A DNA stretch of 64,000 nucleotides from Sneathiella chungangensis (GTDB lineage Bacteria > Pseudomonadota > Alphaproteobacteria > Sneathiellales > Sneathiellaceae). A model generated the notes under the pieces. It was not told where the DNA came from. It searched no databases and saw only the letters and a list, made by a program, of their open reading frames with translations. Below are positions 18,389 through 28,733 of this stretch, in pieces. Each line of letters opens with the position of its first letter. Positions within the stretch are counted from its first letter, which is position 1. A program made the position numbers and the translations under genes. The stretch is from assembly GCF_009882935.1 (NCBI RefSeq), contig NZ_WTVA01000015.1, positions 877,108 through 941,107 on the forward strand. Direction: 5' to 3'.

Positions 18389-19690
18389 TCATCCATTATC
18401 GCGGAGAATTTGCCCGGCAAGATAGAGACTGCCGGAGATCAGCAGGCGGCAGGGCTTTTCGCTGAGCGCAGGTTCCAACGCCGCCACCGCCGCCATCAGG
18501 GACGGCATTTCCGTCGCATCGAGGCCGCCGGCGCGGGCGAGATCGGTCAGCTCCGCCGCCGGTGTTGCCGCCGCTTCGCCCGGGATGGGGATGCAATGGC
18601 CCTTTTCGATCACCGGGGCAAGCTGCCGGAAAAATGACGTCCGGTCCTTGGTGTTCAGCATTCCGGCGATCAGGAAGGCGGGTTTCGCATCCTCTTGGTG
18701 CCAGCGGCGGAAGCTTTCCGCGATCTGCGCCGCCGCCGCCGGATTATGCCCGCCATCGAGCCAGATTTCGACATGACCGGGAAGCGCCTCGACAATCGGC
18801 CCTCTCGTCAGCCGCTGCATGCGGGCGGGCCATTCGACGGTGCGAAGCCCCTCGGCGATTGCCGTGTCGGGGACGCTAAAGTCCGACAGCCGGTCGAGAC
18901 AGGCGATGGCCGTCGCGGCATTGGCGATCTGGTGAACCCCGTGGAGCGCAGGCTCAGGAAAGGCGCGGATGCCCCCACGCCCCCGATAATGCCAGCCGCC
19001 GGCCTCCTCGGTGCAGGACCAGTCGTCGGCATATATATAAGCCGGAGAGCCCAGCTTTTCCGCCGTTTTCCGGAGGACATCGAGCACCACCCCCTCCTGC
19101 GGGCCGATAACGATCGGGGCGCCGGGTTTCATGATTCCGGCCTTTTCCCGCGCGATCCCGGCAAGATCCGTCCCGAGAAATTCCGCGTGATCCTGGGAGA
19201 TCGGCGTAATCGCGGTGAGTGCCGGATGTGCCACCACGTTGGTGGCGTCAAAGCGCCCGCCAAGCCCGGTTTCCAGAAGCAGAATATCGCCATCCGTCTC
19301 GGCGAAGGCCTTGAAGGCGGCGATGGTGGTAATCTCGAAATAGGTGATCGGGGTCTGGCCGTTGGCCGTCTCGCAGGCGAGCAAAAGCTCGCTCAACGCT
19401 TCCTCGTCGATGATTTTCCCGGCAAGACGGATGCGTTCGGCGAAGCGCACCAGATGCGGCGAGGTATAGACATGCACCCGGTATCCCGCCGCCTCCAGCA
19501 TCGCCCGGAGATAGGCGAGGAGGGAACCCTTGCCATTGGTGCCCGCGACATGGACGACCGGCGGCAGGCGCCGCTCCGGATGGTTGAGCTTTGCGAGGAG
19601 CGGCATCATGCGATCAAGCGTGAGGTCGATGATCTTCGGATGCAGCGTCATCATCCGCGCCAGAATCCGATCGCTGTCCTGTCCGGTCAT
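18389..19690 (-). CDS. folC: bifunctional folylpolyglutamate synthase/dihydrofolate synthase
   Basis: This 433-aa Mur-ligase-like protein has an ATP loop in HVAGTNGKGSLLAYL, the folate-binding LETGLGGRFDATNV and the DGGHNP motif. It adds L-glutamate to dihydropteroate and to tetrahydrofolates. It is the last gene of the trp-acc block and lies 10 bp after accD, the usual alphaproteobacterial order. Confidence 0.95.
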   Translation of the reverse strand: MTGQDSDRILARMMTLHPKIIDLTLDRMMPLLAKLNHPERRLPPVVHVAGTNGKGSLLAYLRAMLEAAGYRVHVYTSPHLVRFAERIRLAGKIIDEEALSELLLACETANGQTPITYFEITTIAAFKAFAETDGDILLLETGLGGRFDATNVVAHPALTAITPISQDHAEFLGTDLAGIAREKAGIMKPGAPIVIGPQEGVVLDVLRKTAEKLGSPAYIYADDWSCTEEAGGWHYRGRGGIRAFPEPALHGVHQIANAATAIACLDRLSDFSVPDTAIAEGLRTVEWPARMQRLTRGPIVEALPGHVEIWLDGGHNPAAAAQIAESFRRWHQEDAKPAFLIAGMLNTKDRTSFFRQLAPVIEKGHCIPIPGEAAATPAAELTDLARAGGLDATEMPSLMAAVAALEPALSEKPCRLLISGSLYLAGQILRDNG

Positions 19691-19700
19691 AGGGGTTTGT

Positions 19701-20618
19701 CTATTTCCCGGACGCGGCCTTTTCCGCCGCTTTCTTGCCGTTTGATTTGACCGGCACCGGCGCCAGTTTCAGCTTGCTGGAGAGCAGGCTGATGATGCGG
19801 CTCAGGGTTTCGCGCATCTCGCGGCGATGGACCACCATGTCGAGCATGCCATGGTCGAGCAGGAATTCCGCGCGCTGGAACCCGTCGGGCAGGGTTTCGC
19901 GGATCGTTTCCTCGATCACGCGGGGACCGGCAAAGCAGATCAGCGCGCCCGGCTCGGCAATCTGGATATCGCCCAGCATCGCATAGGAGGCCGTGACCCC
20001 GCCGGTGGTCGGATCGGTGAGCACGACGATAAAGGGCAGGCGGCTTTCCTTGAGGCGCTGGACCGCGACAGTGGTGCGCGGCATCTGCATCAGCGAGAGG
20101 ATACCTTCCTGCATGCGCGCGCCGCCGGCCGCGGAAAAGAGGATCAGCGGCGCTTTTTGCAAAATCGCGAGCTTGGTGGCGGCGACGATGGCCTCGCCGA
20201 CCGCGAGACCGAGCGATCCGCCCATGAAATCGAAATTCTGCACGGCGACCACCGCGGGATTTCCGTCCAGCTTGCCATGGGCGACCTTCATCGCATCGAC
20301 ATCGCCGGTCTTGTTGCGGGCATCCTTGAGCCGCTCGGTATAGCGTTTGGAATCGCGGAATTTGAGGGGGTCGAGCGGCACATTGGGCAGCTCGATCATG
20401 TCGTATTTCGCCTCATCAAAGAGCGCGTCGAAACGCTCCTTCGGGGTGACGCGCATGTGATAGTCGCAATGGGTGCAGACATTCTGGTTCGCTTGCAGGT
20501 CGTTATGGAACAGCATCTGACCGCAATCGGGGCATTTGACCCAGAGATTGTCAGGCGTATCCTGCTTTGCCGTGAGTTGCCGGAATTTCGGCAGGACCTT
20601 GTTCGTCAACCAGTTCAT
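19701..20618 (-). CDS. accD: acetyl-CoA carboxylase carboxyltransferase subunit beta
   Basis: This 305-aa protein has an N-terminal four-cysteine zinc ribbon (Cys29, 32, 48, 51) and the crotonase-like carboxyltransferase core with [11 protein letters not shown] and [12 protein letters not shown]. With AccA it transfers the carboxyl group from biotin to acetyl-CoA, the first step of fatty acid synthesis. The Lys/Ala tail is unremarkable. It is cotranscribed with trpA upstream and folC downstream. Confidence 0.97.
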   Translation of the reverse strand: MNWLTNKVLPKFRQLTAKQDTPDNLWVKCPDCGQMLFHNDLQANQNVCTHCDYHMRVTPKERFDALFDEAKYDMIELPNVPLDPLKFRDSKRYTERLKDARNKTGDVDAMKVAHGKLDGNPAVVAVQNFDFMGGSLGLAVGEAIVAATKLAILQKAPLILFSAAGGARMQEGILSLMQMPRTTVAVQRLKESRLPFIVVLTDPTTGGVTASYAMLGDIQIAEPGALICFAGPRVIEETIRETLPDGFQRAEFLLDHGMLDMVVHRREMRETLSRIISLLSSKLKLAPVPVKSNGKKAAEKAASGK

Positions 20619-20630
20619 ATTCGTGTCCTG

Positions 20631-21449
20631 TTACGTCTTTTTTACGCTTCGGATGCCCGCGGATATCTCCCGCGCGAGACCAAGCACCCGTTTTACCGCA
20701 TCCGCATTGTCGCTGCCAAGGGCGACCTGCTCGACCAGGGCGGTGCCGACAACGGCGCCATCGGCGATCTTTGCAATTTCCGCCGCCTGCGCCCCGGTAC
20801 GAAGCCCGAAACCGACCGCAATCGGCAGATCCGTCGTCTTGCGGATACGGGTGAGGGCGGTCGCCACGTCGCGCGGGCTTGGCGCCGCGGCGCCGGTCGT
20901 TCCGGCAATCGAGACATAATAAAGGAAGCCCGAGGAATTGGCGAGAACCTTCGGCAGGCGCTTGTCATCGGTGGTCGGCGTGGCAAGGCGGATGAAGTTA
21001 AGCCCGGCCGCACGCGCGGGCAGGCAAAGCTCCCTGTCCTCTTCCGACGGTAGGTCGACGACGATCAGGCCATCGACGCCGGCGGCCGTCGCATCGGAGA
21101 GAAACCGGTCGACGCCATAGCTGTAGATGGGATTGTAATAGCCCATCAGCACGATCGGCGTGTCGTCATCGTCCTCGCGGAACTCGGAAATCAGGTGCAG
21201 CGTCTTTTTCAGGGTCATGCCGCCGGCCAGCGCGCGCAAGCCCGCCTGCTGAATTGCCGGGCCGTCCGCCATCGGGTCGGTGAAGGGCAGGCCGACCTCG
21301 ATAATATCCGCACCGGCGGCGGGCAGGCCCCTGACGATCGCCAGCGCGGATTGATAATCGGGATCCCCCGCCATGACATAGGTGACGAAGGCGGCGCGCC
21401 CCTCGGCCTTCAGGGCCTTGAAGCGGCGGTCAATACGGGTCTCACTCAC
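20631..21449 (-). CDS. trpA: tryptophan synthase alpha chain
   Basis: This 272-aa TIM barrel has the catalytic Glu51 and Asp62 in [18 protein letters not shown]. It cleaves indole-3-glycerol phosphate to indole, which is channelled to TrpB. The start overlaps the trpB stop by 4 bp (ATGA type), ensuring balanced synthesis of the two partner subunits. [13 protein letters not shown]-like loops hold the phosphate. Confidence 0.97.
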   Translation of the reverse strand: MSETRIDRRFKALKAEGRAAFVTYVMAGDPDYQSALAIVRGLPAAGADIIEVGLPFTDPMADGPAIQQAGLRALAGGMTLKKTLHLISEFREDDDDTPIVLMGYYNPIYSYGVDRFLSDATAAGVDGLIVVDLPSEEDRELCLPARAAGLNFIRLATPTTDDKRLPKVLANSSGFLYYVSIAGTTGAAAPSPRDVATALTRIRKTTDLPIAVGFGLRTGAQAAEIAKIADGAVVGTALVEQVALGSDNADAVKRVLGLAREISAGIRSVKKT

Positions 21450-22657
21450 AACTCAACTCCCAGTGCATTGGCAACGGTGAAAATGTCCTTGTCGCCGCGC
21501 CCGGACAGGTTGACGACGATGATATGATCCTTCGGCAGGCCCGGGGCGAGCGTTTCGAGATAGGCGAGCGCATGGGCGCTTTCGAGCGCGGGAATAATCC
21601 CCTCCAGCTTGCAGCAGAGCTGGAACGCCTCCAGCGCCTCGGCGTCCGTCGCATTCACATATTTGACCCGCCCGACATCGTTGAGCCAGGAATGCTCCGG
21701 CCCGATCCCGGGATAATCAAGCCCGGCGGAGATGGAATGGGCTTCCAGGATCTGGCCATCGTCATCCTGCAGCAGATAAGTGCGGTTGCCATGCAGCACG
21801 CCCGGCCGCCCGCCGTTCAGGGAGGCCGCATGCTTGTTCGTATCAATGCCAAGGCCCGCGGCCTCGACGCCGATAATCTCGACGCCCTCGTCATCGAGGA
21901 AGGGATGGAACAGGCCCATGGCGTTCGATCCGCCGCCGATGCAGGCAAGTAACGTGTCGGGAAGCCGTCCCTCCGCCGCCATCACCTGACGGCGGGTTTC
22001 CTCGCCGATCACGCATTGGAAATCACGGACAAGCTCCGGATAGGGATGCGGCCCGGCGACCGTGCCGATGATATAGAAGGTATCCTCGACATTGGTGACC
22101 CAGTCACGAAGCGCCTCGTTCATCGCGTCTTTGAGGGTGCGCGCGCCGGATTTCACGGGGATTACCTCCGCGCCCAGCAGTTTCATGCGAAAGACGTTGG
22201 GTTTCTGCCGCTCGATATCCGTCTCACCCATATAGATCGCGCATTTAAGGCCAAAGCGCGCGGCGACGGTGGCGGTGGCGACCCCATGCTGGCCCGCGCC
22301 GGTCTCGGCGATGATGCGTTTCTTGCCCATGCGGCGGGCGAGCAGGATCTGCCCCATGCAGTTGTTGATCTTGTGCGCGCCGGTATGGTTCAGATCCTCG
22401 CGCTTGAGATAGATTTTCGCGCCGCCGTAATGCTCGGTCAGCCGCTCGGCGAAATAGAGCGGGGATTCGCGTCCCACATAATGCTTGAGCAGCCCGGAAA
22501 GCTCTTTCGCGAATTCCGGATCCTTTTTCGAGGCCTCATAGGCGTCGTCCAGCTCGAGGATAAGCGGCATCAGGGTCTCGGCCACGAATTGTCCGCCGAA
22601 AATACCGAAATGGCCGGTTTCATCCGGACCCGTGCGATAGCTGTTCAGTTTCGCCAT
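21446..22657 (-). CDS. trpB: tryptophan synthase beta chain
   Basis: This 403-aa PLP enzyme has the Schiff-base lysine Lys96 in [10 protein letters not shown] and the PLP phosphate loop GGGSNAMG. It condenses indole with serine to give tryptophan. It is a TrpB1-type sequence, with the loops for contact with TrpA present. It lies 25 bp after trpF and overlaps trpA. Confidence 0.97.
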   Translation of the reverse strand: MAKLNSYRTGPDETGHFGIFGGQFVAETLMPLILELDDAYEASKKDPEFAKELSGLLKHYVGRESPLYFAERLTEHYGGAKIYLKREDLNHTGAHKINNCMGQILLARRMGKKRIIAETGAGQHGVATATVAARFGLKCAIYMGETDIERQKPNVFRMKLLGAEVIPVKSGARTLKDAMNEALRDWVTNVEDTFYIIGTVAGPHPYPELVRDFQCVIGEETRRQVMAAEGRLPDTLLACIGGGSNAMGLFHPFLDDEGVEIIGVEAAGLGIDTNKHAASLNGGRPGVLHGNRTYLLQDDDGQILEAHSISAGLDYPGIGPEHSWLNDVGRVKYVNATDAEALEAFQLCCKLEGIIPALESAHALAYLETLAPGLPKDHIIVVNLSGRGDKDIFTVANALGVEL

Positions 22658-22682
22658 AATGTCTTACGCCTCAAGCTTCAAT

Positions 22683-23336
22683 TCAGGTTTCAATCGCGGC
22701 GACCGCCGCCAGAAAGGCCGCGATCTCCGCCGGGTTCTTGCGTCCGGGCTCAAATTCGACGCCGGAGGAGGTATCGACGATTTTCGCGCCCGAGATACGG
22801 ACCGCCTCGGCGACATTCCCCGATTGCAGCCCGCCTGCCAGCATCCAGGGGCTGTCGACCGTCGCGCCCGCCAGCAATTCCCAGTCAAAGGCCAGCCCGT
22901 TGCCGCCCGGAAGGGCATTTTTCATGGTTTTAGGCTCTTTTGCATCGAACAGCAACATATCCGCGACGCCGTCATAGCGGGCAATCTCCTCAAGCGAGGC
23001 GGCGCTGTCGATTTTCACCGCCTTCATCACCGGAAGACGGAATTTCTGCTTGATTTCGCGGACCCGGTCGGGGCTTTCCGAGCCGTGCAGCTGTATCATG
23101 TCAAGGGATACGGCGTTGAGTACGGCCTGGATCAGCCGGTCCTCCGGATCGACGAAGAGCCCGACCTTCCGGACATGGCGGGGAACGCGCGCGGCAAGCT
23201 CGGCGGCCGTTTGCGGGCTGACGTTGCGCGGACTGGGGCCATAAAAGACAAAGCCGACGAAGCGCGCGCCATGCTGGACGGCGGCGTCAACGGCGGCGGC
23301 GTCATTGAGGCCGCATATTTTCGCATCAATTGTCAT
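22683..23336 (-). CDS. trpF: phosphoribosylanthranilate isomerase
   Basis: This 217-aa TIM barrel has the general base Cys in KICGLND and the phosphate-binding WMLAGGLQSGNV, while Asp of the general acid lies in DTSSGVE. It converts phosphoribosyl anthranilate to CdRP in tryptophan synthesis. It abuts pyrF with no spacer and precedes trpBA. trpE, trpG, trpD and trpC are not in the window. Confidence 0.96.
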   Translation of the reverse strand: MTIDAKICGLNDAAAVDAAVQHGARFVGFVFYGPSPRNVSPQTAAELAARVPRHVRKVGLFVDPEDRLIQAVLNAVSLDMIQLHGSESPDRVREIKQKFRLPVMKAVKIDSAASLEEIARYDGVADMLLFDAKEPKTMKNALPGGNGLAFDWELLAGATVDSPWMLAGGLQSGNVAEAVRISGAKIVDTSSGVEFEPGRKNPAEIAAFLAAVAAIET

Positions 23337-24047
23337 TCAGGCCGCGATATCCCCGACAATGGCGCTGGCGGCGGCGGCGGGATCGGGCGCGCCCGTGATG
23401 GGGCGGCCAATGACGAGATAGCTGGCGCCGTCGGTGATCGCCTCGACCGGGGTCTTGACCCGCTTCTGATCGCCGTGATCGCTGCCCAGCGGGCGGATGC
23501 CCGGCACGACCAGCTTGAAATCGGGGCCGCAAGTCTGGCGGAGCGCCTGAATTTCGCGCGGCGAGCAGATGACGCCATCGGCGCCGTTCGCCTGCGCAAG
23601 TTCGGCAAGGCGCAGCACCTGTTCCTCCGCCGGGCTGTTCACGCCAACGGCCCTGAGGTCCGCATCGTCCATGCTGGTCAGCACGGTGACGCCGAGGATG
23701 AGGGGGCGTCCCTCCCCGAATTCCGCCGATGCGTCGGCGGCGGCGCGGATCATCGCGGGGCCGCCGCTTGCATGGATGGTCAGCATGCTCGGCTGCAGGA
23801 ATTTCGCGGCCGCCCGCACGCCGCCCGCCACCGTGTTCGGGATATCGTGGAACTTGAGATCGAGGAAGAGCGGCGTCCTGTCACCGGCCACCGCGAGCAC
23901 GCCCTGCGGCCCGTGGGAGGTGAAAAACTCCTTGCCGAGCTTGAGGCCGCCGGAGATGGGCGCCAGCGCGCGGCCGAGCGCAATCGCAGCCTCAAGATCG
24001 ATCGTATCGATGGCGGTGAAAACGGCATTTTGCGGCGGCAGTCTCAT
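23337..24047 (-). CDS. pyrF: orotidine 5'-phosphate decarboxylase
   Basis: This 236-aa TIM barrel has the catalytic Asp-Lys array in LDLKFHDIPNTV, preceded by the substrate Lys in GLKLGKEFF. It decarboxylates OMP to UMP, the last step of pyrimidine synthesis. Its placement directly in front of trpF, with zero spacing, links pyrimidine and tryptophan genes in one transcript, an arrangement seen in several alphaproteobacteria. Confidence 0.96.
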   Translation of the reverse strand: MRLPPQNAVFTAIDTIDLEAAIALGRALAPISGGLKLGKEFFTSHGPQGVLAVAGDRTPLFLDLKFHDIPNTVAGGVRAAAKFLQPSMLTIHASGGPAMIRAAADASAEFGEGRPLILGVTVLTSMDDADLRAVGVNSPAEEQVLRLAELAQANGADGVICSPREIQALRQTCGPDFKLVVPGIRPLGSDHGDQKRVKTPVEAITDGASYLVIGRPITGAPDPAAAASAIVGDIAA

Positions 24048-24158
24048 GTCCAGTCATCCTCAAGTTGGAGATATAGGCGGAATTAGCGGCGATAATAGAG
24101 GCTTTTGTCAAAATGAAAAGCGATAGACGCGTCTTTTGACGGAAAACCGCGCGAAAAA

Positions 24159-25097
24159 TCAGGGTGCGGCCTGATAGGCGAGAATGGCGGCGGCCAGGTC
24201 CTCGAGCGCCGCGCCGGTCGATTTGAAGAGGGTGATTTCATCTTCCGATGTGCGGCCCGGATGCGCGCGGCGGCAAAGATCGTAAAGATCGGCCCGAATA
24301 TCCGCCTCCGTGATGACGCCGGCGGCAAGCGGCTGGACGATATCGCCCGCCTCATGCAGGCCGCCTTCGCGGGTATCGACGAACAGCGACGCGATTTTCA
24401 CGGCGGCATCGTCGCTCTCGCGCATTCGCGGCGTGAAGGCGCCGACCAGATCGAGATGCGCCCCCGGTTTCAGCCAGTCCCCCTGGATCAGCGGCTCGGT
24501 GGAAAGGGTTGCGCAGGAAATAACATCGGCTTCGCGCGCGGCGGCCTCAAGATCCGTAACGGCGCGGGCGGGGATCCCTTCCCCGGTCAGCTCGGCGGCG
24601 AGTATTTCCGCTTTTTCCGGACGATGGTTCCAGATCGAGACCGTGGTGAAATCGCGGATCGCGGCATGGGCGCGGATCAGGCAGGGCGCCATGGCGCCAG
24701 CCCCCACCATCAGCAGGCTTGACGCGTCTTTTCGCGCAAGATAATCGGCCGCGAGGGCCGAGGCGGCGGCGGTCCGGCGGGTGGTGAGCTCGCCCGCGTC
24801 CATCAGGGCGAGCGCGCTGCCGTTCTCCGCATCGAACAGCAGATAGGTCCCCTGCACCGAGGGCAGGCCCTTCGTGCCATTTTCCGGCATCACCGTCACG
24901 GTTTTGAGACCAAGAAAGCCGCCCGATTGCCAGGCGGGCATGATCAGCAGGGTGCCTTTGCGCTCATTTTCCGGGTCGAGCGCGTGGTGATGGCGGAGCG
25001 GCTGGGTGCAGCCCTTGGCGAACATATCGCGCAACGCGGCAATCAGCGCCGGATAATGCAGCGCCGCCGCGATGTCGGAGGTTTCGATAATCCGCAT
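24159..25097 (-). CDS. ornithine cyclodeaminase/mu-crystallin family protein
   Basis: This 312-aa protein has the family NAD(P) fold (LLMVGAGAMAPCLIRAH) and the early RHHHAL and GLKTVTVMPEN segments that bind substrate. Members deaminate ornithine to proline or reduce ketimines or imino acids; which applies here cannot be told. It sits between lapA and pyrF, interrupting the usual order lapA-trpF. The 111-bp gap after it suggests a separate transcript for pyrF. Confidence 0.9.
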   Translation of the reverse strand: MRIIETSDIAAALHYPALIAALRDMFAKGCTQPLRHHHALDPENERKGTLLIMPAWQSGGFLGLKTVTVMPENGTKGLPSVQGTYLLFDAENGSALALMDAGELTTRRTAAASALAADYLARKDASSLLMVGAGAMAPCLIRAHAAIRDFTTVSIWNHRPEKAEILAAELTGEGIPARAVTDLEAAAREADVISCATLSTEPLIQGDWLKPGAHLDLVGAFTPRMRESDDAAVKIASLFVDTREGGLHEAGDIVQPLAAGVITEADIRADLYDLCRRAHPGRTSEDEITLFKSTGAALEDLAAAILAYQAAP

Positions 25098-25103
25098 CCG
25101 GCT

Positions 25104-25484
25104 CTACCGGCCTGCGCGATGTTCGATTCGCGGGGTGTCGGTGATCGGCGGGGCCAGCGCGTCCGGCGCGGGACCCGCGCTGTTGCGGGCTCTCGCCTCC
25201 TCCAGTTCGCGGGTGAGATTGAGGGTCTTGCCCTTGAGTTCTTCGACCTCGCGCTTGTGGAGGCGGTTCTCCTGACGCACCTTGTGGCCGCGCAGCCAGG
25301 TCCAAACCGATCCGGCAAGAATACCGAGGAAGCCCGCCGCGAGCAGCAGCCCGTAGAGCGGCAAATCAAAGGCGAAGGGCAGCGGATCGAGGGAAAAAGT
25401 CACGATCTCGCGGTTGGCGATACTGAGTGCCGCCACGACGAGGGCGATAGCAAGGAACAGGATCCAGGAGATAAATTTGAGCAT
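25104..25484 (-). CDS. lapA: LapA family (DUF1049) inner-membrane protein
   Basis: This 126-aa protein has two transmembrane helices (ISWILFLAIALVVAALSIA and YGLLLAAGFLGILAGSVW) followed by a cytoplasmic coiled coil with RxHKxRxEN and KREVEELKGKTLNLTRELEE. In enterobacteria LapA works with LapB in LPS assembly control. In alphaproteobacteria it regularly follows ihfB, as here. No lapB gene is adjacent. Confidence 0.88.
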   Translation of the reverse strand: MLKFISWILFLAIALVVAALSIANREIVTFSLDPLPFAFDLPLYGLLLAAGFLGILAGSVWTWLRGHKVRQENRLHKREVEELKGKTLNLTRELEEARARNSAGPAPDALAPPITDTPRIEHRAGR

Positions 25485-25553
25485 GAACGGCCTTCTGGTT
25501 CAGACAAGCGTTTCTGCCAGATTAACGATGTTACGGGTCAAAAGCGATCCCTA

Positions 25554-25838
25554 TTAAGCGTCGGCGTTCAACCTGTCGCGCAGGTCCTTGCCGCATTTGA
25601 AATAGGGAACGTATTTTTTCTCCACCTGCACAGCCTCCCCGGTGCGCGGATTGCGGCCGACGCGGGCGGCCCGTTCCTTGGTGGAAAAGGCCCCGAAGCC
25701 GCGCAATTCGACCCGGTCGCCGCGCGCAAGGGCATCGGAAATCTCGTCAAAAATCGTGGTTACGATACGCTCCACATCGCGCTGGTACAGATGGGGATTA
25801 TTCTCCGCGATGATTGCAATGAGTTCAGATTTTATCAT
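25554..25838 (-). CDS. ihfB: integration host factor subunit beta
   Basis: This 94-aa DNA-bending protein of the HU/IHF family has the signature [21 protein letters not shown], including the intercalating proline arm. It pairs with IhfA (not in the window). It is preceded by sppA and followed by lapA. A TGATAA-N4-TTATCA inverted repeat lies 18 bp upstream of its start. Confidence 0.96.
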   Translation of the reverse strand: MIKSELIAIIAENNPHLYQRDVERIVTTIFDEISDALARGDRVELRGFGAFSTKERAARVGRNPRTGEAVQVEKKYVPYFKCGKDLRDRLNADA

Positions 25839-25855
25839 TCGACTCTCCCCGTCAG

Positions 25856-25871
25856 TGATAATTTTTTATCA
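25856..25871. promoter_or_regulatory. inverted repeat upstream of ihfB
   Basis: TGATAA and TTATCA flank a 4-base T loop in the 55-bp gap between sppA and ihfB. The stem is too weak for a terminator; an operator or protein-binding site is possible. Confidence 0.3.
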
Positions 25872-25893
25872 TTTGTCTGGCATTTTCCCGAAT

Positions 25894-26799
25894 TCAGTCA
25901 GGTTGCCAAAGGGAAAGCAGTCCGTCAAGTGTAAGTCTTTCTGATAAAACAGTTTTCCCCATCATTTCTCCCAAAAGCCTCGCAATCAGAGGTTTTGGCT
26001 CGCTATAGTCGACGGTGCGAAGCGGAAGTCCGGCGGGAATCTGCTTCTCCGATTCCAGCCAGCTTTGCGCTTCGGTGAGGCCGCCGATTTCGTCAATCAG
26101 GCCGTTTTTCACGGCAACGAGACCGATCACGACCCGCCCGTCAGCAAGGGTGCGGACCTCGTTTTCCGCCAGCGGCCGCCGCGCGGTCACAAGGCCGACG
26201 AACCAGTCATAGGTGGCCGTGACCATGTCCTGGAGATTCTCCCGCCCCGCCTCGGAAATCGGCTTGAAGGGGGAAGGCTCGCCTTTCAGCGCGCCGGAGG
26301 TGATGGCGGTGGCGCTGACCCCGACCTTTTTCATCAATTCCGATATTTCGGTGAGCTGGACGATCACACCGATGGAGCCGACGATGGAAGATTCGCCGGC
26401 GAAGATGCGATCCCCGGCGAGCGCCGTCATATAGCCGCCGGACGCGCCGACCGTGCCGATCACCGCAACGACGGGCTTAGTTTCGGCAACCCGGCGGAGC
26501 GCCTTGTAGAGCCGCTCGCTGCCGTAGGTGGAGCCGCCGGGGCTGTTGATATAGACGATGAGCGCCTTGGCCGACGGATCGCTGATGATGTCATCGATGG
26601 CTTTTTCGCGGCGGTCATTCTCGACAATGATCTCGGTGATGTCGAGGCGGGCGATATGGTCCGCCACCTCGTCGCTCTCGAAATCGGCGAAAATCCAGAC
26701 GCCGATGCCGATCAGCAGCAGGATGGCGAAGACGCGCCAAAAAGTCAGGCGCCGCTTGAGACGGCGCCTGATCTGGTAGGAGTCGCTATCGACTGACAT
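25894..26799 (-). CDS. sppA: signal peptide peptidase SppA (short form)
   Basis: This 301-aa membrane-anchored serine protease has one transmembrane helix at residues 21-38, the nucleophile Ser120 in VGASGGYMT and a candidate general-base Lys172 in TSGALKGEPSP. It degrades released signal peptides. The length equals the single-domain SppA of most alphaproteobacteria rather than the double-length E. coli form. It lies between rpsA and ihfB on the same strand. Confidence 0.93.
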   Translation of the reverse strand: MSVDSDSYQIRRRLKRRLTFWRVFAILLLIGIGVWIFADFESDEVADHIARLDITEIIVENDRREKAIDDIISDPSAKALIVYINSPGGSTYGSERLYKALRRVAETKPVVAVIGTVGASGGYMTALAGDRIFAGESSIVGSIGVIVQLTEISELMKKVGVSATAITSGALKGEPSPFKPISEAGRENLQDMVTATYDWFVGLVTARRPLAENEVRTLADGRVVIGLVAVKNGLIDEIGGLTEAQSWLESEKQIPAGLPLRTVDYSEPKPLIARLLGEMMGKTVLSERLTLDGLLSLWQPD

Positions 26800-26849
26800 G
26801 TTCAGCCTTTCGGTCGAGCGGACGGTCGATAGCGGGTTTCATGGGCGGA

Positions 26850-28589
26850 TTACCCTTCGGTCTTGTCGTCAGGGCCGGCATCGCCGTCTTCCGACGCCTT
26901 GCGCATGGCCGCGCCAAGGATATCGCCAAGGGACGCGCCCGCATCGGACGAACCGTACTGCGCGACAGCCTCTTTCTCCTCGGCAACCTCGCGGGCCTTG
27001 ATGGAGAGAGTGACCTTGCGGGTCTTGCTGTCGATGGCCGTGATCTTCGCGTCGATCTTGTCACCGACCGCGAACCGGTCCGGACGCTGCTCGGCGCGAT
27101 CGCGGCTCAGCTCACCCTTGCGGATGAAGCCGACAACGCCTTCGCCGATTTCAACATCGAGGCCGGCATCCTGGATCTTGGAGACCGTGCAGGTGACGAC
27201 GGCGCCCTTCTTCAGTTCGGCCGCGCCGGCAAACGGATCCTCGCTCAACTGCTTGATGCCGAGGGAAACGCGTTCCTTCTCGACGTCGATGTCGAGAACC
27301 TTCGCCTTCACCGTATCGCCCTTCTTGTAGGCCTGGATGGCCTGCTCGCCGGGCTGGTTCCAGTCGATGTCGGACATATGGACCATGCCGTCGACGTCGT
27401 TTTCAAGGCCGACGAACAGACCGAATTCGGTGATGTTCTTGACCACGCCTTCAATCTCGGTGCCGACCGGAGTCGTCTGGGCGAAGCTGTCCCACGGATT
27501 ATCCATGCACTGCTTCAGGCCGAGGCTGATACGGCGGCGGGCCTGATCGACCTCGAGCACCATGACTTCCACTTCCTGCGAGGTGGAGACGATCTTGCCC
27601 GGATGCACGTTCTTCTTCGTCCAGCTCATCTCGGACACATGGACGAGGCCTTCCACACCGGCTTCAAGCTCAACAAAGGCGCCGTAGTCGGTGATGTTGG
27701 TGACACGACCCGTGAATTTGGCGCCGACCGGATATTTCGCTTCCAGCGATTCCCACGGATCTTCCTCAAGCTGTTTCATGCCGAGGCTGATACGCTGGGT
27801 GTCCTTGTTCAGGCGGATCACCTGGACCTTGACGGTTTCGCCGATGGTCAGGGCTTCCGACGGATGGTTGACGCGGCGCCAGGCGATATCGGTCACATGC
27901 AAGAGGCCATCGACACCACCCAGATCGACGAAGGCGCCGTAATCGGTGATATTCTTGACGACGCCTTCCAGCGTCTGGCCTTCTTCCAGCGTCCCGATCA
28001 GCTCGGAGCGGGCTTCGGCGCGGCTTTCTTCCAGAACGGCGCGGCGGGAAACAACGATGTTGCCGCGGCGGCGATCCATTTTCAGGATCTGGAAGGGCTG
28101 CGGAATACCGCGAAGCGGGCCGATGTCGCGGACCGGGCGAACGTCAACCTGGCTGCCGGGCAGGAAGGCCACGGCGCCGGAAAGGTCAACGGTAAAGCCG
28201 CCCTTGACGCGGCCGAAGATGATGCCGTCGACGCGTTCGTTCTTGTCGAAGGCGACTTCCAGTTTCTCCCAGGCTTCCTCGCGGCGGGCCTTGTCGCGGG
28301 AGAGAACCGCTTCACCGGCGGAATTTTCGATTCTTTCAAGAAAAACCTCGACCGTATCGCCGATTTTCAGGTCTGCGTCCTGGCCGGGGGCGGCGAATTC
28401 CTTCAGCGGAATGCGGCCTTCGGATTTGAGTCCGACATCAATGATGGCGAGATCGTTTTCGATATTGATAACGGTGCCCTTGATGACAGTGCCTTCAAGG
28501 CTGTCGCTGGCGCCATAGGATTCGTCGAGCAGCGCTGCGAAATCCTCGACAGCGGGCATGCCTTCTTCGGCAAGTGAATTATCTGACAT
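26850..28589 (-). CDS. rpsA: 30S ribosomal protein S1
   Basis: This 579-aa protein contains six S1 RNA-binding repeats with the typical ITDYGAFVDLGGVDGLLHV pattern (domains 3 and 4 being the clearest). It binds mRNA on the small ribosomal subunit for initiation. It follows cmk as in most proteobacteria and ends in an acidic tail. A 144-bp leader separates it from cmk and may hold the autogenous control site known for rpsA. Confidence 0.98.
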   Translation of the reverse strand: MSDNSLAEEGMPAVEDFAALLDESYGASDSLEGTVIKGTVINIENDLAIIDVGLKSEGRIPLKEFAAPGQDADLKIGDTVEVFLERIENSAGEAVLSRDKARREEAWEKLEVAFDKNERVDGIIFGRVKGGFTVDLSGAVAFLPGSQVDVRPVRDIGPLRGIPQPFQILKMDRRRGNIVVSRRAVLEESRAEARSELIGTLEEGQTLEGVVKNITDYGAFVDLGGVDGLLHVTDIAWRRVNHPSEALTIGETVKVQVIRLNKDTQRISLGMKQLEEDPWESLEAKYPVGAKFTGRVTNITDYGAFVELEAGVEGLVHVSEMSWTKKNVHPGKIVSTSQEVEVMVLEVDQARRRISLGLKQCMDNPWDSFAQTTPVGTEIEGVVKNITEFGLFVGLENDVDGMVHMSDIDWNQPGEQAIQAYKKGDTVKAKVLDIDVEKERVSLGIKQLSEDPFAGAAELKKGAVVTCTVSKIQDAGLDVEIGEGVVGFIRKGELSRDRAEQRPDRFAVGDKIDAKITAIDSKTRKVTLSIKAREVAEEKEAVAQYGSSDAGASLGDILGAAMRKASEDGDAGPDDKTEG

Positions 28590-28733
28590 ATTTGATTTCC
28601 TTCACGATCCTGGTATCAGGCCAAACCGGTCGTCCGGCGGATCAATGGCCACTGGCTTCTCCAAATCAGGATACGCACGCAAGAGAAGCGCTGTTCATAA
28701 AATTCCGGCGTGGTCGGAACATTCTCCTTCTAT